DNA from: Chondrosia reniformis
Lineage: Eukaryota > Porifera > Demospongiae > Chondrillida > Chondrillidae
Direction of reading: 5' to 3'
Assembly: GCA_947172415.1 (NCBI GenBank)
Contig: OX359197.1
Location: 1,116,001-1,180,000 of the forward strand
Length of the DNA: 64,000 nucleotides
The stretch's first letter is position 1; each line of letters starts with the position of its first letter. Positions 35,101 through 50,100 of this stretch are shown piece by piece. The notes under the pieces are model-generated. The model worked only from the letters and a program-made list of their open reading frames with translations, was not told the origin of the DNA and did no database searches. A program made the position numbers and the translations under genes.

Positions 35101-38100
35101 AAATTTCTAGTGGTATCCACTGAATTGTCTGAGATCTAATAGCAGCTTTGCCACCCTCCTATTGTCTAAACCAGGTGTCACTGTTTTGTCTGCCCTGTCT
35201 CATGTTTGGTCTGAACTACCCCATCAAAACCATTCCATCCTTTAAGAAATGGGACAAGTCGCTTTAATCACACACCCTAGCTCTCTATAGGAATTCTTAA
35301 ATGTGATCTTATAGTTCTATACAGAGCTACATAATAGCATTTTTCTGCCATCAATTATGAGTATTGAGAACTTTTTCCTCCATTTGTATGCTGTGCATAG
35401 GCCATAGTATAGAGAATCTATGCATAGACTAAAGTTTATAGGACTTGGTTTTAACAGTCAAACTCTCCTTCCAGCAATATATGTATATATGTACGTATAT
35501 AAGATTATGAGAGTGAGAATAGGAGCTTTTGCTAGAGGATATATGTAATCTAACTGTATTATACGGATAGAAGCATGCACCTAATATATAGATATTATGA
35601 ACATAATGCACTTTTTATATCTATACATACAGTATATATAAAATCATATGAAAATCACACAAAAATCATACAAATTCTTTATTGTACTGTATATATGTGT
35701 GAAGACTTAAACTTGAAAGTCCCAATCTGGTTTAACGATACTGAATCTGAAGTGGAGGTAATTTGGCTAGATGTGGACCTGAACAAGTTTGATGACAAAA
35801 TTGTTGGTGGCAACAAAAAGCTCATAATGATGATTGCAGTCCCTGACGGTGACATTGACGAGTTCACTCCACTCCTTGTCAACCTTGGGCAGCAGGCCAA
35901 CATAAGTGTAATGGATGATGACCGTGAGTAGATTATTAATATAATATTCTTGCTCAATCATTCTCCTAGTCATCTGCACAAAGGAATTCTTTACATTGTT
36001 TGTTATAAGCTTGCTTTCTAAAGTTTACTTTTTTGCATTTTTTGCTTTCTAGTGTGTGATCTAAATACACAGTAATATGCAGTTTATAGCATATTCACAA
36101 TTTTAGTAGGTAATGTTACGCTGACCAGTACAAAGAACGCTATAAATCGCCATTGCGCAATCAATTTAAACATGGCAGCTTCACCTATTACTATAATAGT
36201 TGTACCTGAACCTGTAACGCAAGAAAGTCTGGATACTTCAGGCTATGATCTCGCTAGCATTGATCCTTTCGTATTTCATCCACTTCTTCGAGAAAATTTC
36301 ACAGATGAAAATGCCGATATCGTCTTTGTAGTTGAGGAATCTGACAAAACCGTTCCCGCTCACAAATCCGTACTATCTGTTGCTTCTCCCATCTTCTTCA
36401 AAATGTTTAATGGAGACTGGAAGGAAAAATATTCTCAGAGGATATCTTTACCGAAGAAATATTCTTTTGAAACCTTTTCTGCTGTCTTACGATTTCTCTA
36501 CGGTGAGACAATTAACTTGAAAGACATAGACGTTGTTGAACTTTACGAAGCGGCCCATTTTTACGACTTGGGGAATCTAATGAATTCTATTGGAAAAGCT
36601 GTTCGAATGTTTAACAGTTCAAACCAAAGAGACAGAGAAGTGATTGTTCGATTGTGTGGTACTGTCGAAGCCTGTGAATCAAACGCCCTTTGTAACAGTA
36701 ACGTGTATGAAGCTCTTCTGAAATTCACAGTGACCAATATTGGCGATTTTCTTCAAATTGAAATTAATAATTTTTCACCAAAATTTATGGAATTAATAAT
36801 GTCTAGTGAAGATATTTCAATTCCTGAGGTGGATCTTTTTAGTATTCTGAAAGACTGGATAGCTGTTCACCAAGACTATGCAAGTCTTGCAAGTTTAATA
36901 AGATATGGAACCATGTTCTACAGTGATCTAATTCGTACCGTAGCCAAAGAAACTTTTAAAGACAATCCTCTTTTTGCGACAGCTTTAGTGCAACATGAAG
37001 TACTCATCAGTGAAACACTGAAGAGCAATTTGAAACAATTCTCTGTTAGAAATGGTCATAAATACCAACCACCCTTCTTTCCTCTTGCTGACAACATAAG
37101 CAGGACATGCAACAGGAATGGATCTAGTGCCGTCGTGTCTTCTTCCCCTGTTGCTATAATATACCCCGGCAACATCATTGCTACTTGTAAAATCAACTCA
37201 AACAAATCAGATTTAACCAGGTTTTCAATCTCTATCTCCTCATTGACTAGTGAATGGTCATGTGAAATCAAGGCATTTGCAAATGATTATAGATGGAAAA
37301 CTGACTTTACTGGCCTCACAGTAAAGATTACTCCAAAATATGTGGAATTGCAACCAGAGGGATTTAAAATGCATGCACACTCTGCCCATTCCATGCATTT
37401 TTCGCAAATCAATAGACTGCCTGTTGAGGATCCTACTGTTTTTATGGGAATAAGGACGTTCTTTGATGAATCTACCAAGAGACCCTATCCATGGCTGGTG
37501 GCATTCAAAATACAAGGACCATAGTACTGGGAGATGTTTCAGCTTTTATTCATAATGAAATAGATATGAAATAACGTATTATGGAAAGTAGAACTAAAGT
37601 ATATTTAGGATTTTTTTGTTTATCAGAACAAACTGTGTTACTAGGATAGTGGTATGTACAACACTAATATGCCTGCACTGAAGTTGTGCATGGTTACATT
37701 ATGATTATAATTTAAATAATTTTCTTTTTATTATTCTATACTGCACCTTTAGTGTTGTTATGTCACGAGCACACTGTTTAAAATATTATATTTACATACA
37801 TAATAATAGACCAGTTGAATTTGTATTTCTCCATTTTTGTGTGTATGTAATATATATGTGGAGTCAAGTTGCAGATAGTGTACGAGACGGAAACTTAGTA
37901 ATGTTTATATCCATGTGTTTTCTTGGCCTTGTATTTATTCATGCAGTGTTTTTTGAATATTCATATACGTATATTATATACGTACATAATAGTTATACAC
38001 TCCACCCCTATATAGATTTTTCACAAGCTTTAGGCGTTTACTGAGTTATTGGTGGATATCGCATTGTATAAATACGTATAATAAGAGGCCAAAGTGCCTC

Positions 38101-41100
38101 TTATTATAGTTATATATACAACAGTTGTGGAATATAATTTGCCTTGGTTGCCCCCAGCAACAGAGTGTATATTTTACATATATTTACCTTTCTCGTGGTA
38201 TGTATATTTTTATAGGAATAAAGTTTTCATTCACAAGGAATAGTAGTGCTGTTGCCGAAAGTGATGGATATGTTGAAGTGTGCATTGCCAAAGAAGGCAA
38301 CACGACATTATCTTTTACTGTGATCGTCATTTCAGGAGCAAGCACAGCATTTGGTAAGCAGTTAGTTCTATACAATGGACTTGTGCCAATTACAGTATAT
38401 ACATACACTATAAAGGCTAACTTTATTAATTTTATTAATTTTTGTGGTATTAGGCATACACAGTTAATTTTCTCTGTATTTATTTATTTATTTATTGTTT
38501 ATACATGTATTATGATTACTTTTTACGTAAGTGTAATATTTTTGTGTTTTTAGGCATACACAGTTTTATATTGATTGTTTATATTATCATTATTTTAACT
38601 TGTAAAGTCACTCCTTACATCCATCCCTTTTAATTCTCTTGTAATTAATCTGGGACCAGTGTATGGTTGCTGTTGGCTACGAGACCCCTGTCTAAATAAT
38701 GTCATTTTCTTTTTATTTTAGATGGAACTGATTTCGAAGCTTTAAATATAGAATTGGAATTTGAGCCTGATGACATAGAAATTTGTCTGAATGTGACTAT
38801 AATGAATGATAATTCAGTTGAAATAGATGAAATGTTCAGACTGATGCTCTTTAGGGACGATTCTCAATCAACAAAAGTAGATATTCAGGAACCCTCCATT
38901 TTGGAAGTCACAATACTGGATGATGATGGTACAGTTCCTACATGACATGCCTTATTACGTCATGTCCAATCAAAGCTTTATACTTTAATCAGATTTATTG
39001 CATTTTTATAATGTGTTTTGCACAAAACATAGTCAGAACAATATTTGTTATTTATTGCTTTAAATTCTTTTACAAAGCATGTACTTACGTACGTAAATGT
39101 AAATATGTAAGTATACGTATGTGTAGTAGAAGTAGGAATATATATAGAGTGAATGAGTACAGTATTTTGTAATTCACTGTATACAGATTCTTTGAGAAAA
39201 GGGATAACCCCCAAAAAATGGCTACCCTACCCAATTAACTACATAATTATACATTTTTCTGAATCCTTGTACCCTAGCTTTGTTATTATTTTTATTATTT
39301 ATGATAGTGTATTTCTTTATATTTTCAGCTGTGGTTGTTGGGTTTGAGGAAGACGATATTCAGACCTCTGAAGGGATATCAGCTGAAGTTTGTGTTAGAA
39401 AGAATGGCTTGGTAGACTTTGATGTTATGTTAGTGGTCAATGTCACTGGAGGAAATGCATCACGTGAGTTGAATTCTACGTATGCTTCTACTTCAATTAT
39501 CCAAATAAGGAAAAATAGGGGAACTTTAAGATCAGAAACTGATCTTGAAGCATCAATATCATCATAAATTCTGAATGTTACCCCCGCCCACTCATGTCCC
39601 CTAAGGAGCACAATGAGTGGCTAGGGGGAGACTCTGGTTCCCAGCAAGCGAACTTTGGTTCTAACCATCATCTCATAGTGCTCCTCAGGGGACATGAGTA
39701 GGCAGGGGTAATATCCAGAGTTTAATGATGATTATGATATCCAGAATAGCATGTCACATTGTACATTTTAATATCCTCCTTAGGAGATGAAATTCAAATT
39801 AACCTGAAAAACAATATTCTCACCATCCCTGGAGATTCACTTACAAGGTGCTTTGGGATTTCAGTGGCAGTTGATGGTATAGCAGAGACAACTGAGTTTG
39901 TAGAGCTTACTTTAGTTCCTCTGGGCAAAGACTCACAGATCACAATTAACAGACGAAATCTACAGCTACTTATTATGGACAATGATAGTAAGCCATTCAT
40001 ATAGTATTTTGTATGAAAGAGACTTGATTGCACTATGCCTATAATTATGTGATATTCTTTATATTGATGAAAATTCAGTTAAATGAATGTTTCGACCCAT
40101 GGTTTGGAATATAATTTGCCTTGGTTGCCCCAGCAACGGATTGTATGTATAGTTAAAAGCCTGCCATCTTATTGCATCTTTATTTAATAGAGAGTATATA
40201 TCTCACACTGTACATTTAAACTATACTTACATATGTATGTACATATATTAATATGCATATTGTATAAATCTTTGTATGTATTTAGGAGTGTTCATTCAGT
40301 TTGCTAATCCATTTCCCATACAAGAAGGAGACAGTGCTCCACTGTGTGTTAACAGGATAGGAGAAGCTGATGTGGAAATAGCAGGAAGGCTGGCTGTGGA
40401 TTTCACCTCAGATCCTGTCTGTGAGTCTATCTCCTCATTTGACCTCATGATCACATTCTACCATCATGACTTGCAGATATTCTAGCACAGTATACCTATA
40501 GCTGAAATTATTATTTAGACATTGGGGGTCAGCTGGACTATCAGAGAGTACAGTAGTACTCTCTATGTAGGGATGGTACTGGTTGTTTCACTTTCCCTAT
40601 ACATTGGTATAGGAGTTAAATTCCGAAATCGGCTGAAAATCAACGAAAAAGCTATGTATAGTTAAAAATAGACCAGCCATGCTATAAACTGGCCTTTAAG
40701 GTAAGCGACCGTGTTCCGTTCGAACTTTGAAATTTCCTATTTTCCTTTTCTTCTTCTTCATCTTTTTCATCTTCTTCATCTTCTTCGCCCGCTGTAACTA
40801 AAACAGGAAATGGATTAATATTTCTAGTTCATAAATAGAGGCCAGGCTCAAATTAAGGCTGGGTCAAAAATGACAAGAATAAATAATACCCTGGGAAAAT
40901 TGTAGCTACCATATTGCATAGCTCAAATGTACAGTATATAAATGCCCATACATGCATGCATACATATTACAGACATCATTATATACCGAGAACACCTGTT
41001 TAGAGACTATGTACGTATGCTTCTTTTCAGATGTTCCTGAAAACTTTTCTGTTCCAATTGTCTTTGTTCCTGGAGGACCAGAGCAGGTTTGTGTAGACAT

Positions 41101-44100
41101 ATCAATACCAGATGATGACGTGGCCTCGGGGAACGCTGACGTGTTCTTCAAGTTTGAAGGCTTTACAGTTGAAGGAATCCGAATCACGGCTGTACCTATC
41201 ACCATACCACTTTCAATTGAAGATGATGAACGTGAGTCCCTAACTCTCTGAATACATATGCGTACATAGCCCAATATAGAAGAAGAGAAGGAGAAGGAGA
41301 AAATTCTTGTATCCTCATCCAAAGCTTTCACTAGGTTTAGTTCCTATAGGCCTTTACTCTAAAGTATAGATGTAGCATGTAAGAAAAATGGTGTATCATG
41401 TGTGCGCATTTATATACGTACGTATATATAGATATACTTGTATGTATGTATAGGCAAGCTTTGCATTAGTATGTACATCTGTATGTACATGAGAATAAAG
41501 CCTTATTGAGCACCAGCAACATGGATTTACTAATTTAGGGTGTTTGGACCCAGAGGTCTTTAATAGCACCATAGATGCTCAATAAGGCTTTATTCTTATA
41601 AAGATCGCAACAAGCACTTCTTATTCTTTCATATTACAGTACAACAACATTATGTACATGTACATGTCTTTGCATGTGAAATTTGATCAAATTTATATTT
41701 AATTAGATTATCAATTTAATACAGCAGTTGTTTATCTAATGAGATGTTACTACGTACGTGTATGTGTGTGTGTATTATGGTATTCATATTTGTAATTCCA
41801 GGTCTTACAGTCGGCTTTAAAGTTACAAATTATATGGTCAATGAAATGGACGGGCAAGTAACCATTTGTATCTCAAGTGGGGCATTCCGAAATCAAGAAA
41901 GAATCAACTTTATTGTTCAAGTGGATCAAGATGGATCTAATGCCACCGAAGGAGAAGACTATATCTTATCAGGAGGCGGTCGCATCACCTTGTCGTTAGA
42001 TCTAGGGTCGGGAGAGAAGGAGCAGTGTGTCATTATTCCTATAATGGATGATAGTATCTATGATCCAAATGAGCATATAGAGTTAAGGTTGGGTCTCGGA
42101 CCAGAAGCCCCTCCGGTGGACATCCAACCCAATAGAGCTACCATATTCATACAAGATAATGACAGTAAGTTGAGTGTCCACATATTAAGACTTTGAAGTA
42201 TGTATGACTTGTTATCACTGAGGAGTCCTTTTGTGAAATAGAAAGCAGTAGTGACTAAGTTAAACCTTTTACAGAACTATTCAGCATATCAAGGTTTAAT
42301 ATAAACGGACTTTCCCTGATGTTTCTTGAGGTTTTATGGTAATTGTATATCATTTTGCATTATATGTCTGTTCTTTATTTATTGCCTGAATAATATTTCT
42401 TCCTTGTAGACATCCTGTTTGTAATGGAGAATAGTACATTGTCAGATTTGGAGGGAAATTCTTTATCTGAAATTTGTGTGATAAAATTAGGAGAAACATC
42501 AATTCCTGTGACCCTAAAATTGATTACAATCGGTGTTTCAGCTAAAGGTTTGTACATATGTAGGTATATAGGGTTTGCTCATAGATTTCCACTGCTGATA
42601 TATTCTATATGTTTAGGTAATATTGTAGCAAAATTTTTACTAACAAAATTGACATCTTCTAAACTGAAGTAAACATGTTCCACATTTTGTGGTGTTCCAC
42701 TACTGTAGCCGGGTCAGACTTCCTTGCTCTTGCTACCAACGTGACCTTTGAACCTGATGAGGAGCGTGCTTGCGCCTATCTGGCACTCCTGGATGACGAA
42801 AGGGTGGAACGAATGGAGCGGATTGACATAATGCTCACAACATTTGATGATTCGGATGATGGAATTGAAATTGGAGATCCATCTGTCACAAAGTTTTACA
42901 TTTTAGATGACGACAGTGAGTAATGCTCAACTTACATTATCTGATTATTAACTGATACAGATTCTAGTAACCAGTTAGAGTTCAATTATGACCATAATTA
43001 TTTAATACAACTGTACTTAATTACGTATATGAGATACACAATGCCAAGGATTGACAGAAGATCAAAAAGACAAAGACTTCCAGGATCACTGATGAAGGAT
43101 GGAATTCCCAGAAACTGCCGTCTGACCCAGTGGAGAAGATGAAAGAAGGGAAAAGAAGGAAGAAAAGACTCCTGTATCTTCATCCAAAGCTCTCTTCAGA
43201 TTTAGTTCCCTATAGGCTCTTTTACAGAATAGGCATAGCATGTAGGAAAATGGTATATTAGATTTTTCATGTATAATGCCTATGATAGATATTATGTAAC
43301 CAAGGACAACCGAGTGACCAAAGTTTTATCTTGGTGGGGAGACTAAAGTCCTTTTAAATGACAGCCAGTAATCATCCCCAGTATATATAATATCTCCCAG
43401 TGATTACGTAATTATTTCTATCATTTCACAACGTTTGCAAATGCTCAGTTCAATAAACTCCTTTTTATGTTATGTACAATACATTATTGTATGAAGTACA
43501 AGTATATGTTTATTACTGTTACCCTTCTCAAGGAGCTATTATACAATTTGAGAAATCTGAAGTCTTCATCCAAGAGAATGAAGGGTTTTCTGGTGAAGTT
43601 TGTTTTACCAACGAGGGTCAATCCACAACTGAGGGAATACCATTAGTAGTGGTAGCAGTAGAGCTGGACATTCCCAGGGCAGCTAAGTGTAAGCTCTCGA
43701 CTCAGATATGGGAACACATATTGTAATGTGTACTTACGTACATCCATACATGTCTGTCTACTTAAATTGTGTATTGTATTGATCCTTGAAGCTATAATAA
43801 TATATTACACTGTATATACGTACATGTATGTAGGTATGTATAGGTAGGTACGTATATAAAAACTATACAGATTGCTGTTGAAGCTATACATTATCCTGGT
43901 ATCTACAGATTTAAATCATTATACTATAATTTACACATACAGTATGCCTACGTACGTATGTACTGTATATTGATACATTCAAGAGAACTTCTACATAGTA
44001 AAGATTGGTTTTGTGCTACAAACAGCGTACACACATATGTATATAGCCATATACGTATTCCTATTTACAATACATATTTATATATTCAAACACTGTAGTC

Positions 44101-47100
44101 CTCTTTGACTTTGTACTGAACAACCTAACTTTCAATTACCCGGCCAATGCAAGTCTGTTCTGTGTCGGAATACCACTAAGAGAGGATGACATTGCAGAGG
44201 CCAATGAAACGTTTGCACTGTTACTGCTAGACAATGGAGATAATAGGGACACCATATCATACGTCATTGGAGAGAGGTCACAATTGAATGTGACCATTGT
44301 AGACGATGACTGTAAGTTCTAAAACCTTGTATACAAAGCAATGATCATATATTCATTTTGTATTGTATAAAGGTTTATTGTAGCACTAAGAATTAATAAG
44401 AAACACTAGTAAACTGTATTATAATTTATGGTTTAACAGCAGATATATTTCTTCATCTAACTATATCTTGCTTTTAATTGCAATATATATCTCTCTGCCA
44501 TTGGTAGCTGTAAAGATTAGTTTCTTGGAGGAGTCAATTGAGGTTGTTGAAGGGGATAAGCCAGCCAATGTGTGTGTACAGGTTATAGGATTCAGTGAAA
44601 TACCACTGGAGTTCAGAATAGCTAATGCTGGCATCACAGCTCAGGGTAAGCATGTAAGAAGCAAAATGTTGTAAATTTAATATTAATGGAAATTTTCCAG
44701 TGGGTATTTTGCAAGCATCCATTTTTAAAGAGCCCCTAACAATTATATATGTGAAATATGGCAATCAAATGGTATACGTACATAATAGATTTATTCACAT
44801 ACATACATATACGTACATACGTACATATATAAGTACCTTCTTATATATGTATAGAAGTCCAATGTGTATACTGTAACTCTTACTAATGCTTAAATAGGTA
44901 ATGTAAAAATGTATGTATACTCTTGGTATGTCCTTAGCTAATGATGACTTTACTGTGCCTATTGGAGACAGCTTGATAATTCCAGCCGACCAAAATATAT
45001 CTTGCTTTGAAGTGGTTATTGTTGATGATGATATCAAGGAGGACACGGAGACATTCTCAATAACAGGCAGTACTGGAGTGACTGGTTCAGCAGTGACTGG
45101 GGACATATCAAATGTTACTATTTTAATTCTAGATGATGACTGTAAGTTGTACATACGTATGTGGTATATATACAAGGAGCAGTTGTATGCAAAATATACT
45201 CTAAGTATGTAAAATATCAGTGTATATATACATAATATAATTATCTTGCCTTTTTATGAACTGCTATGTGAGTGTATGCAATAATAATATTGTATATCTT
45301 TGCTTTAATCTCTCTCTCTGCAGCTGTTGAGTTTGCCTTTAGGGAGCCAGTTTTATCAGCCAATGAAGGATTCATAATTAGGGAGCTCTGTGTCATTAAG
45401 ATTGGTACCACTACAAAGGACGTTACTTTTAATATCACTCTGGAAGGAACTGCAGTCGGTAGGTCCCTAGCTGATGAAGACCTCCGGGTCAAAATGCTTA
45501 ATTGCTGAAAACATTATAATGTTGCTGAGGCTTATTTAAACTTGCACTAGTCTACGTATGTTATACAAAGCCAGATTATCATACGTACAATCAAAACAGA
45601 TGATAAAATTTCCTTTCTATAACATGTAAATAGTTTAGGTATATAGTTTTTAAGGTTTACACAGCAACTGATTACAATAGCAATACTAATGCTTGTGGCT
45701 TGATTATCATACGTATATAGATGAGTAGTTTATACTTACACTTCACAGAGTCTCAAGACTTTATCTTTGACAAAGAGACTTTGGTCATATTGAACAGCCA
45801 ACCTGAGGCATGTTTCAGGTTTACTTTGAATGATGATGAAATTGTGGAGGGAAATGAAGTAATTCTATTCAAATTGACAAGAATGGATCTACCTGGTGAG
45901 GATCCCATCACAACAATGTTCACCATACTGGATGATGATATAGCTGAGATCGGATTTGAGGATGCAGTTTACAGAGTATCTGAATCAGACAGCTTCCTTG
46001 TACTAAACATAACAGTCAGCAATCAGATAGTTTTGCCCATTGAATACACAATCCACTTGTTGCCAGACACAGCGACTGGAGAGGACTTTGACAGTAGCAA
46101 TGTCACAAAGGCTGTGGCCTTGTTTGGTTTACCAGAAACTCAGTTGATCCAAATCTTTGATGATGAATTACCAGAAGGAAGAGAGTCATTTAGAGCCAAG
46201 CTTTCAGTACCTCAGGAATCAGCTGATCTTGGTAAGAAGTGAAAAGACATGCAGGTGCCCAAGTAATTTGTACAGTTTGTTTAATTGGGTGACCTTTGAG
46301 ACCTAATTTATTTTGGATGCATGAGGTAGGTTGCTGAAATATCAGCTCAAATAAAAGCCCAGTCTCATTTAGAGGGTGAGGTCCTGGCCTTTCATACAGG
46401 TTCCATAGGTGGCTGGCTGCAAGTTTGGATTGCTGCACTTCATTTACTATAATATGTTCAATAATAGCTCATCTTTCTAAATACTGTAATATATTGATTA
46501 TACCTTTGGATTGTATTATTGACTTTTATTTTATATTAAATTTGTATATATATATACACATAGGTTTGATATTGCTAACATCAAAATCTGAAGCTACAGT
46601 AGTGATTGCTGATGATGATGTAGTGACAGTATCATTCTCGAGTGATACATATAATGTGTTTGAAGATGAGGGCCACGTACTGTTAACTGTCACAACAGAT
46701 GTATCAGCCACTCAAGACCTCAGTCTTGGCATCTACATTTCTGCTGATTCAGCAGATGGTGAGGTTTTATGTTAGATATATATATTTCATACATAAATGT
46801 TATAATCATATAGCATTACATTATACATATACGTACACAATCTTAATCGTGTAAACGGGTATATGGCCAACTGAAGAACAGGAAGAATGGGCTGTATCTG
46901 ATCCAAGTCTCTGTACATTTTTCTTATAGAAACAGTTTATTCTAGATCCAATCCATAGAAGCTTCATAACTCAGTTAGCTCGGAGAATAAACAAATTATT
47001 GATTTATTTGGATTCTAGCTTATATATATAATAGCCACAGAACTTATAATAGTGTTTATTCTAAGTATTTTGCTATATATAGATGTATATTGATGTCAAC

Positions 47101-50100
47101 CGTATCTAATGGGAGTATGGTGTTACTATTATTCATATAATGCAAATGATGTGTTGAGATATACATTTTACTGCTAAAACATTATACTCCATTGAAATGT
47201 ATTCCTACGTATACATTCTAAATCTATAGAAAGTGCTGATTATGTAGCAAGACCCAAAGACTTCCTCTTCATTCCTGCTGGACAGACCAGTAGTGAAATA
47301 AAAGTTGAGATAATCAATGACACCTTAGCAGAGATGACTGAGACTTTCATTGCAAATCTGACAATCATTACACCTTCCTCTGAACTCTTAAGTCAAATGG
47401 GAGACTTTAACACAACTATTGTTCGCATACTTGATGATGACATTGTTGAATTGAGGGTAGATCAAGGAATGCTGGAAGTCTCCGAATCTGCTGGTGGTTT
47501 AAGAGTCACTGGTTCTGCATCCAGACTAGCAACATATGACGTGAATATCTCATTCACTGTTATGAATGATTTAGCAATCAGTAAGTAACCTTATAAATAG
47601 GATGATACATATGTATGTACGTATGTATGTATTGGATTCAGCAGATCTACATATGTATACAAGACTGTGGTTAATTGCTACATTGATTGTACGTATGATG
47701 AATTAAATAGTAAGCTTTGCAAAATAATGCAAATAAATTATTTTTTAGGATATTTTGTTTTATAAATGAGTTGCTACTTAATTATCGAAATTTCAGCTGA
47801 TGAAAATTGTTGAACCAAAATGTCTACCAAAGAACCACAGATTCTTGTGGTTCTTTATTGACTCAAAGGTGATCATAATCACTAGCTGCCATTCAAATAA
47901 AATTTACCAGAAAAATACTGTATTCACTAGACAGGGGTTGGTTAGGATTACTAATTCCAGTGATATCTTATTCACACTATCCTAAGTACATGTGTTGTGC
48001 AATCATCTCTCTTTTGTACAGTATTCGTATACGTACATGTACGTACGTAGTATAGAAAATTATGATAACAAGTTATTTTCTTAAGTAATGATAACTAAAT
48101 CATGCTCCTCTTTTTTAATTATTCTTTTTTAGGTGGTCAAGACTTTAATATATTGACATCCTCTCCACTAACCTTACCATCGGGAGAAACCATTTTTGGG
48201 ATTGATATTGAAATACTTGATGATGCTATGTTTGAGGAAAGAGAGTCATTCTCTTTGCTTCTTTCCTCTGCCAATGCTTCAGTGCCTCTTTCCTTCCCAC
48301 CAGAAATAAGCATGGAAAATATTACAGTGGTCACCATATTAGACGATGACTCCAGTAAGTAACCGTTTAATGGAGAATTTCTGTAATGAATTATAAAGTG
48401 TAGTGTTAATTAGCTAATATGTGAATATGTATGTAAGAGTTTTATAGAGTATCCGTAACACTTACTGAATTGATCAATGATTGGATGTGTACAAACTGAC
48501 ACTTTTGAACTGGTTTTTTGATTATCCTCATCATTTTACTAATGAAGACCTTCAGGTTGAAATACCCAATCTCCAAAAAATGTTACTGCTCTAAGTCTAA
48601 ATAATCTGCATGTACAATATCTATGAGTTTGGATTGTGTTTTTGAATGTAGGAGTGGTAGTGACATTTGAAGAGAACTCGTACAATGTAATTGAAGATGC
48701 TGGTTTTGTCATGCTTTGCATTGTGACAGAAGGAGATGCTTTACCGTCCGAGATTCTGGAGTTACCAGTACTGTTTGAAGAAGGCACTGCCAAAGGTATA
48801 CTGATCACATCATATACCAGTAATTTGTGGGAGACCATTTTCTCAAAAACTGATCTGGAATTGTTTATATGTAATCTCTATTTATATCTTCAAGTGTCCC
48901 ATAATATACTTTAAAAATGGTATGGCTAGGTTTAGTTCCCTTAATGCCTTTACACTAAAGTAAATGTATCATGTAAGAAAAATGGTGTTTTAGATTAACT
49001 TATACATATCCTGAATATGCTTTTACACTATTTTATACATACGTACGTAAATGTAGCTGGTAGCGACTTCATATTGCCAACACCAATGACATTCACCTTA
49101 CAACCTGGTCAGGCTCGAAGTTGTCTCAATGTAACCATTCAAGATGACACATCTGTGGAGGATGCAGAAGTGTTTATTGTTAGATTTCCATCTCCTTCAT
49201 CACTTCCTACAGTAGTAGAGGTCGGACAGCGACCCAGTACTCAAGTTGTCATAACTGATGATGATGGTAAGAGGTTTCACATGCATTTACTGATTTATAA
49301 TTTAGGGTCTTAAACAATCAGTAGAGTTTACTTCCAAAAGGTATACATACATATAATACAATACACTTTCTTGTAAGAAATTTGTATGATCCTGTATGGG
49401 TACCTATATATATATAGAAATATATATGGGGATAACCATTTTGTTCATAGCTTGGTATATATAATAATAATAATACATGCATATATATTATATGTATATA
49501 TGTGTGTCCGTGGTACTTGGAATGATTACATCCACTGTGTCCAATGTAGACCTTCACAGACTGTGTTCATTATCGGGCCATGCTGTAAAGCCTTTCCATA
49601 AAGTGAATGCTGTTGATCCTAAGGAGTTTACAGTCAACCAGACATGTGAACATGTCCTGGCTTCGATCTGTAACAACTTTTTGGAAGGAAGAATAAGAGT
49701 CAGTACTGACTTTGTAAATGGATCTTTTGGAACCGTTGCAGTCAGGATTGGATCCACTGTAGTCCTGTTACACTCCAATGGAACCTTTAGCATGGAGACT
49801 ACTCCCTCTGTCCTAGGAAGCTTGACTAGTGAAGCAACTGTTGAAACGCAGGGCAGCAATGTAACAGTGCAGGATAGAAATGGAACTATTACAGTAATTA
49901 GAGATTACAGTAACACTTCTAACCCCAAATTATATATTATGATAATGGTCGGGTCAGTAGATGGAAACACTTGTGGTTTGTGTGGAAGTAATGAAGATGG
50001 CAGACTGGCATTTAGATCTACATTTCCTCTACCAAGCGTTTATTCAGCTGAACTATTTAAAGGTTTTATAGACAGTTGGAAAGTTGAATATGAAGATGCT

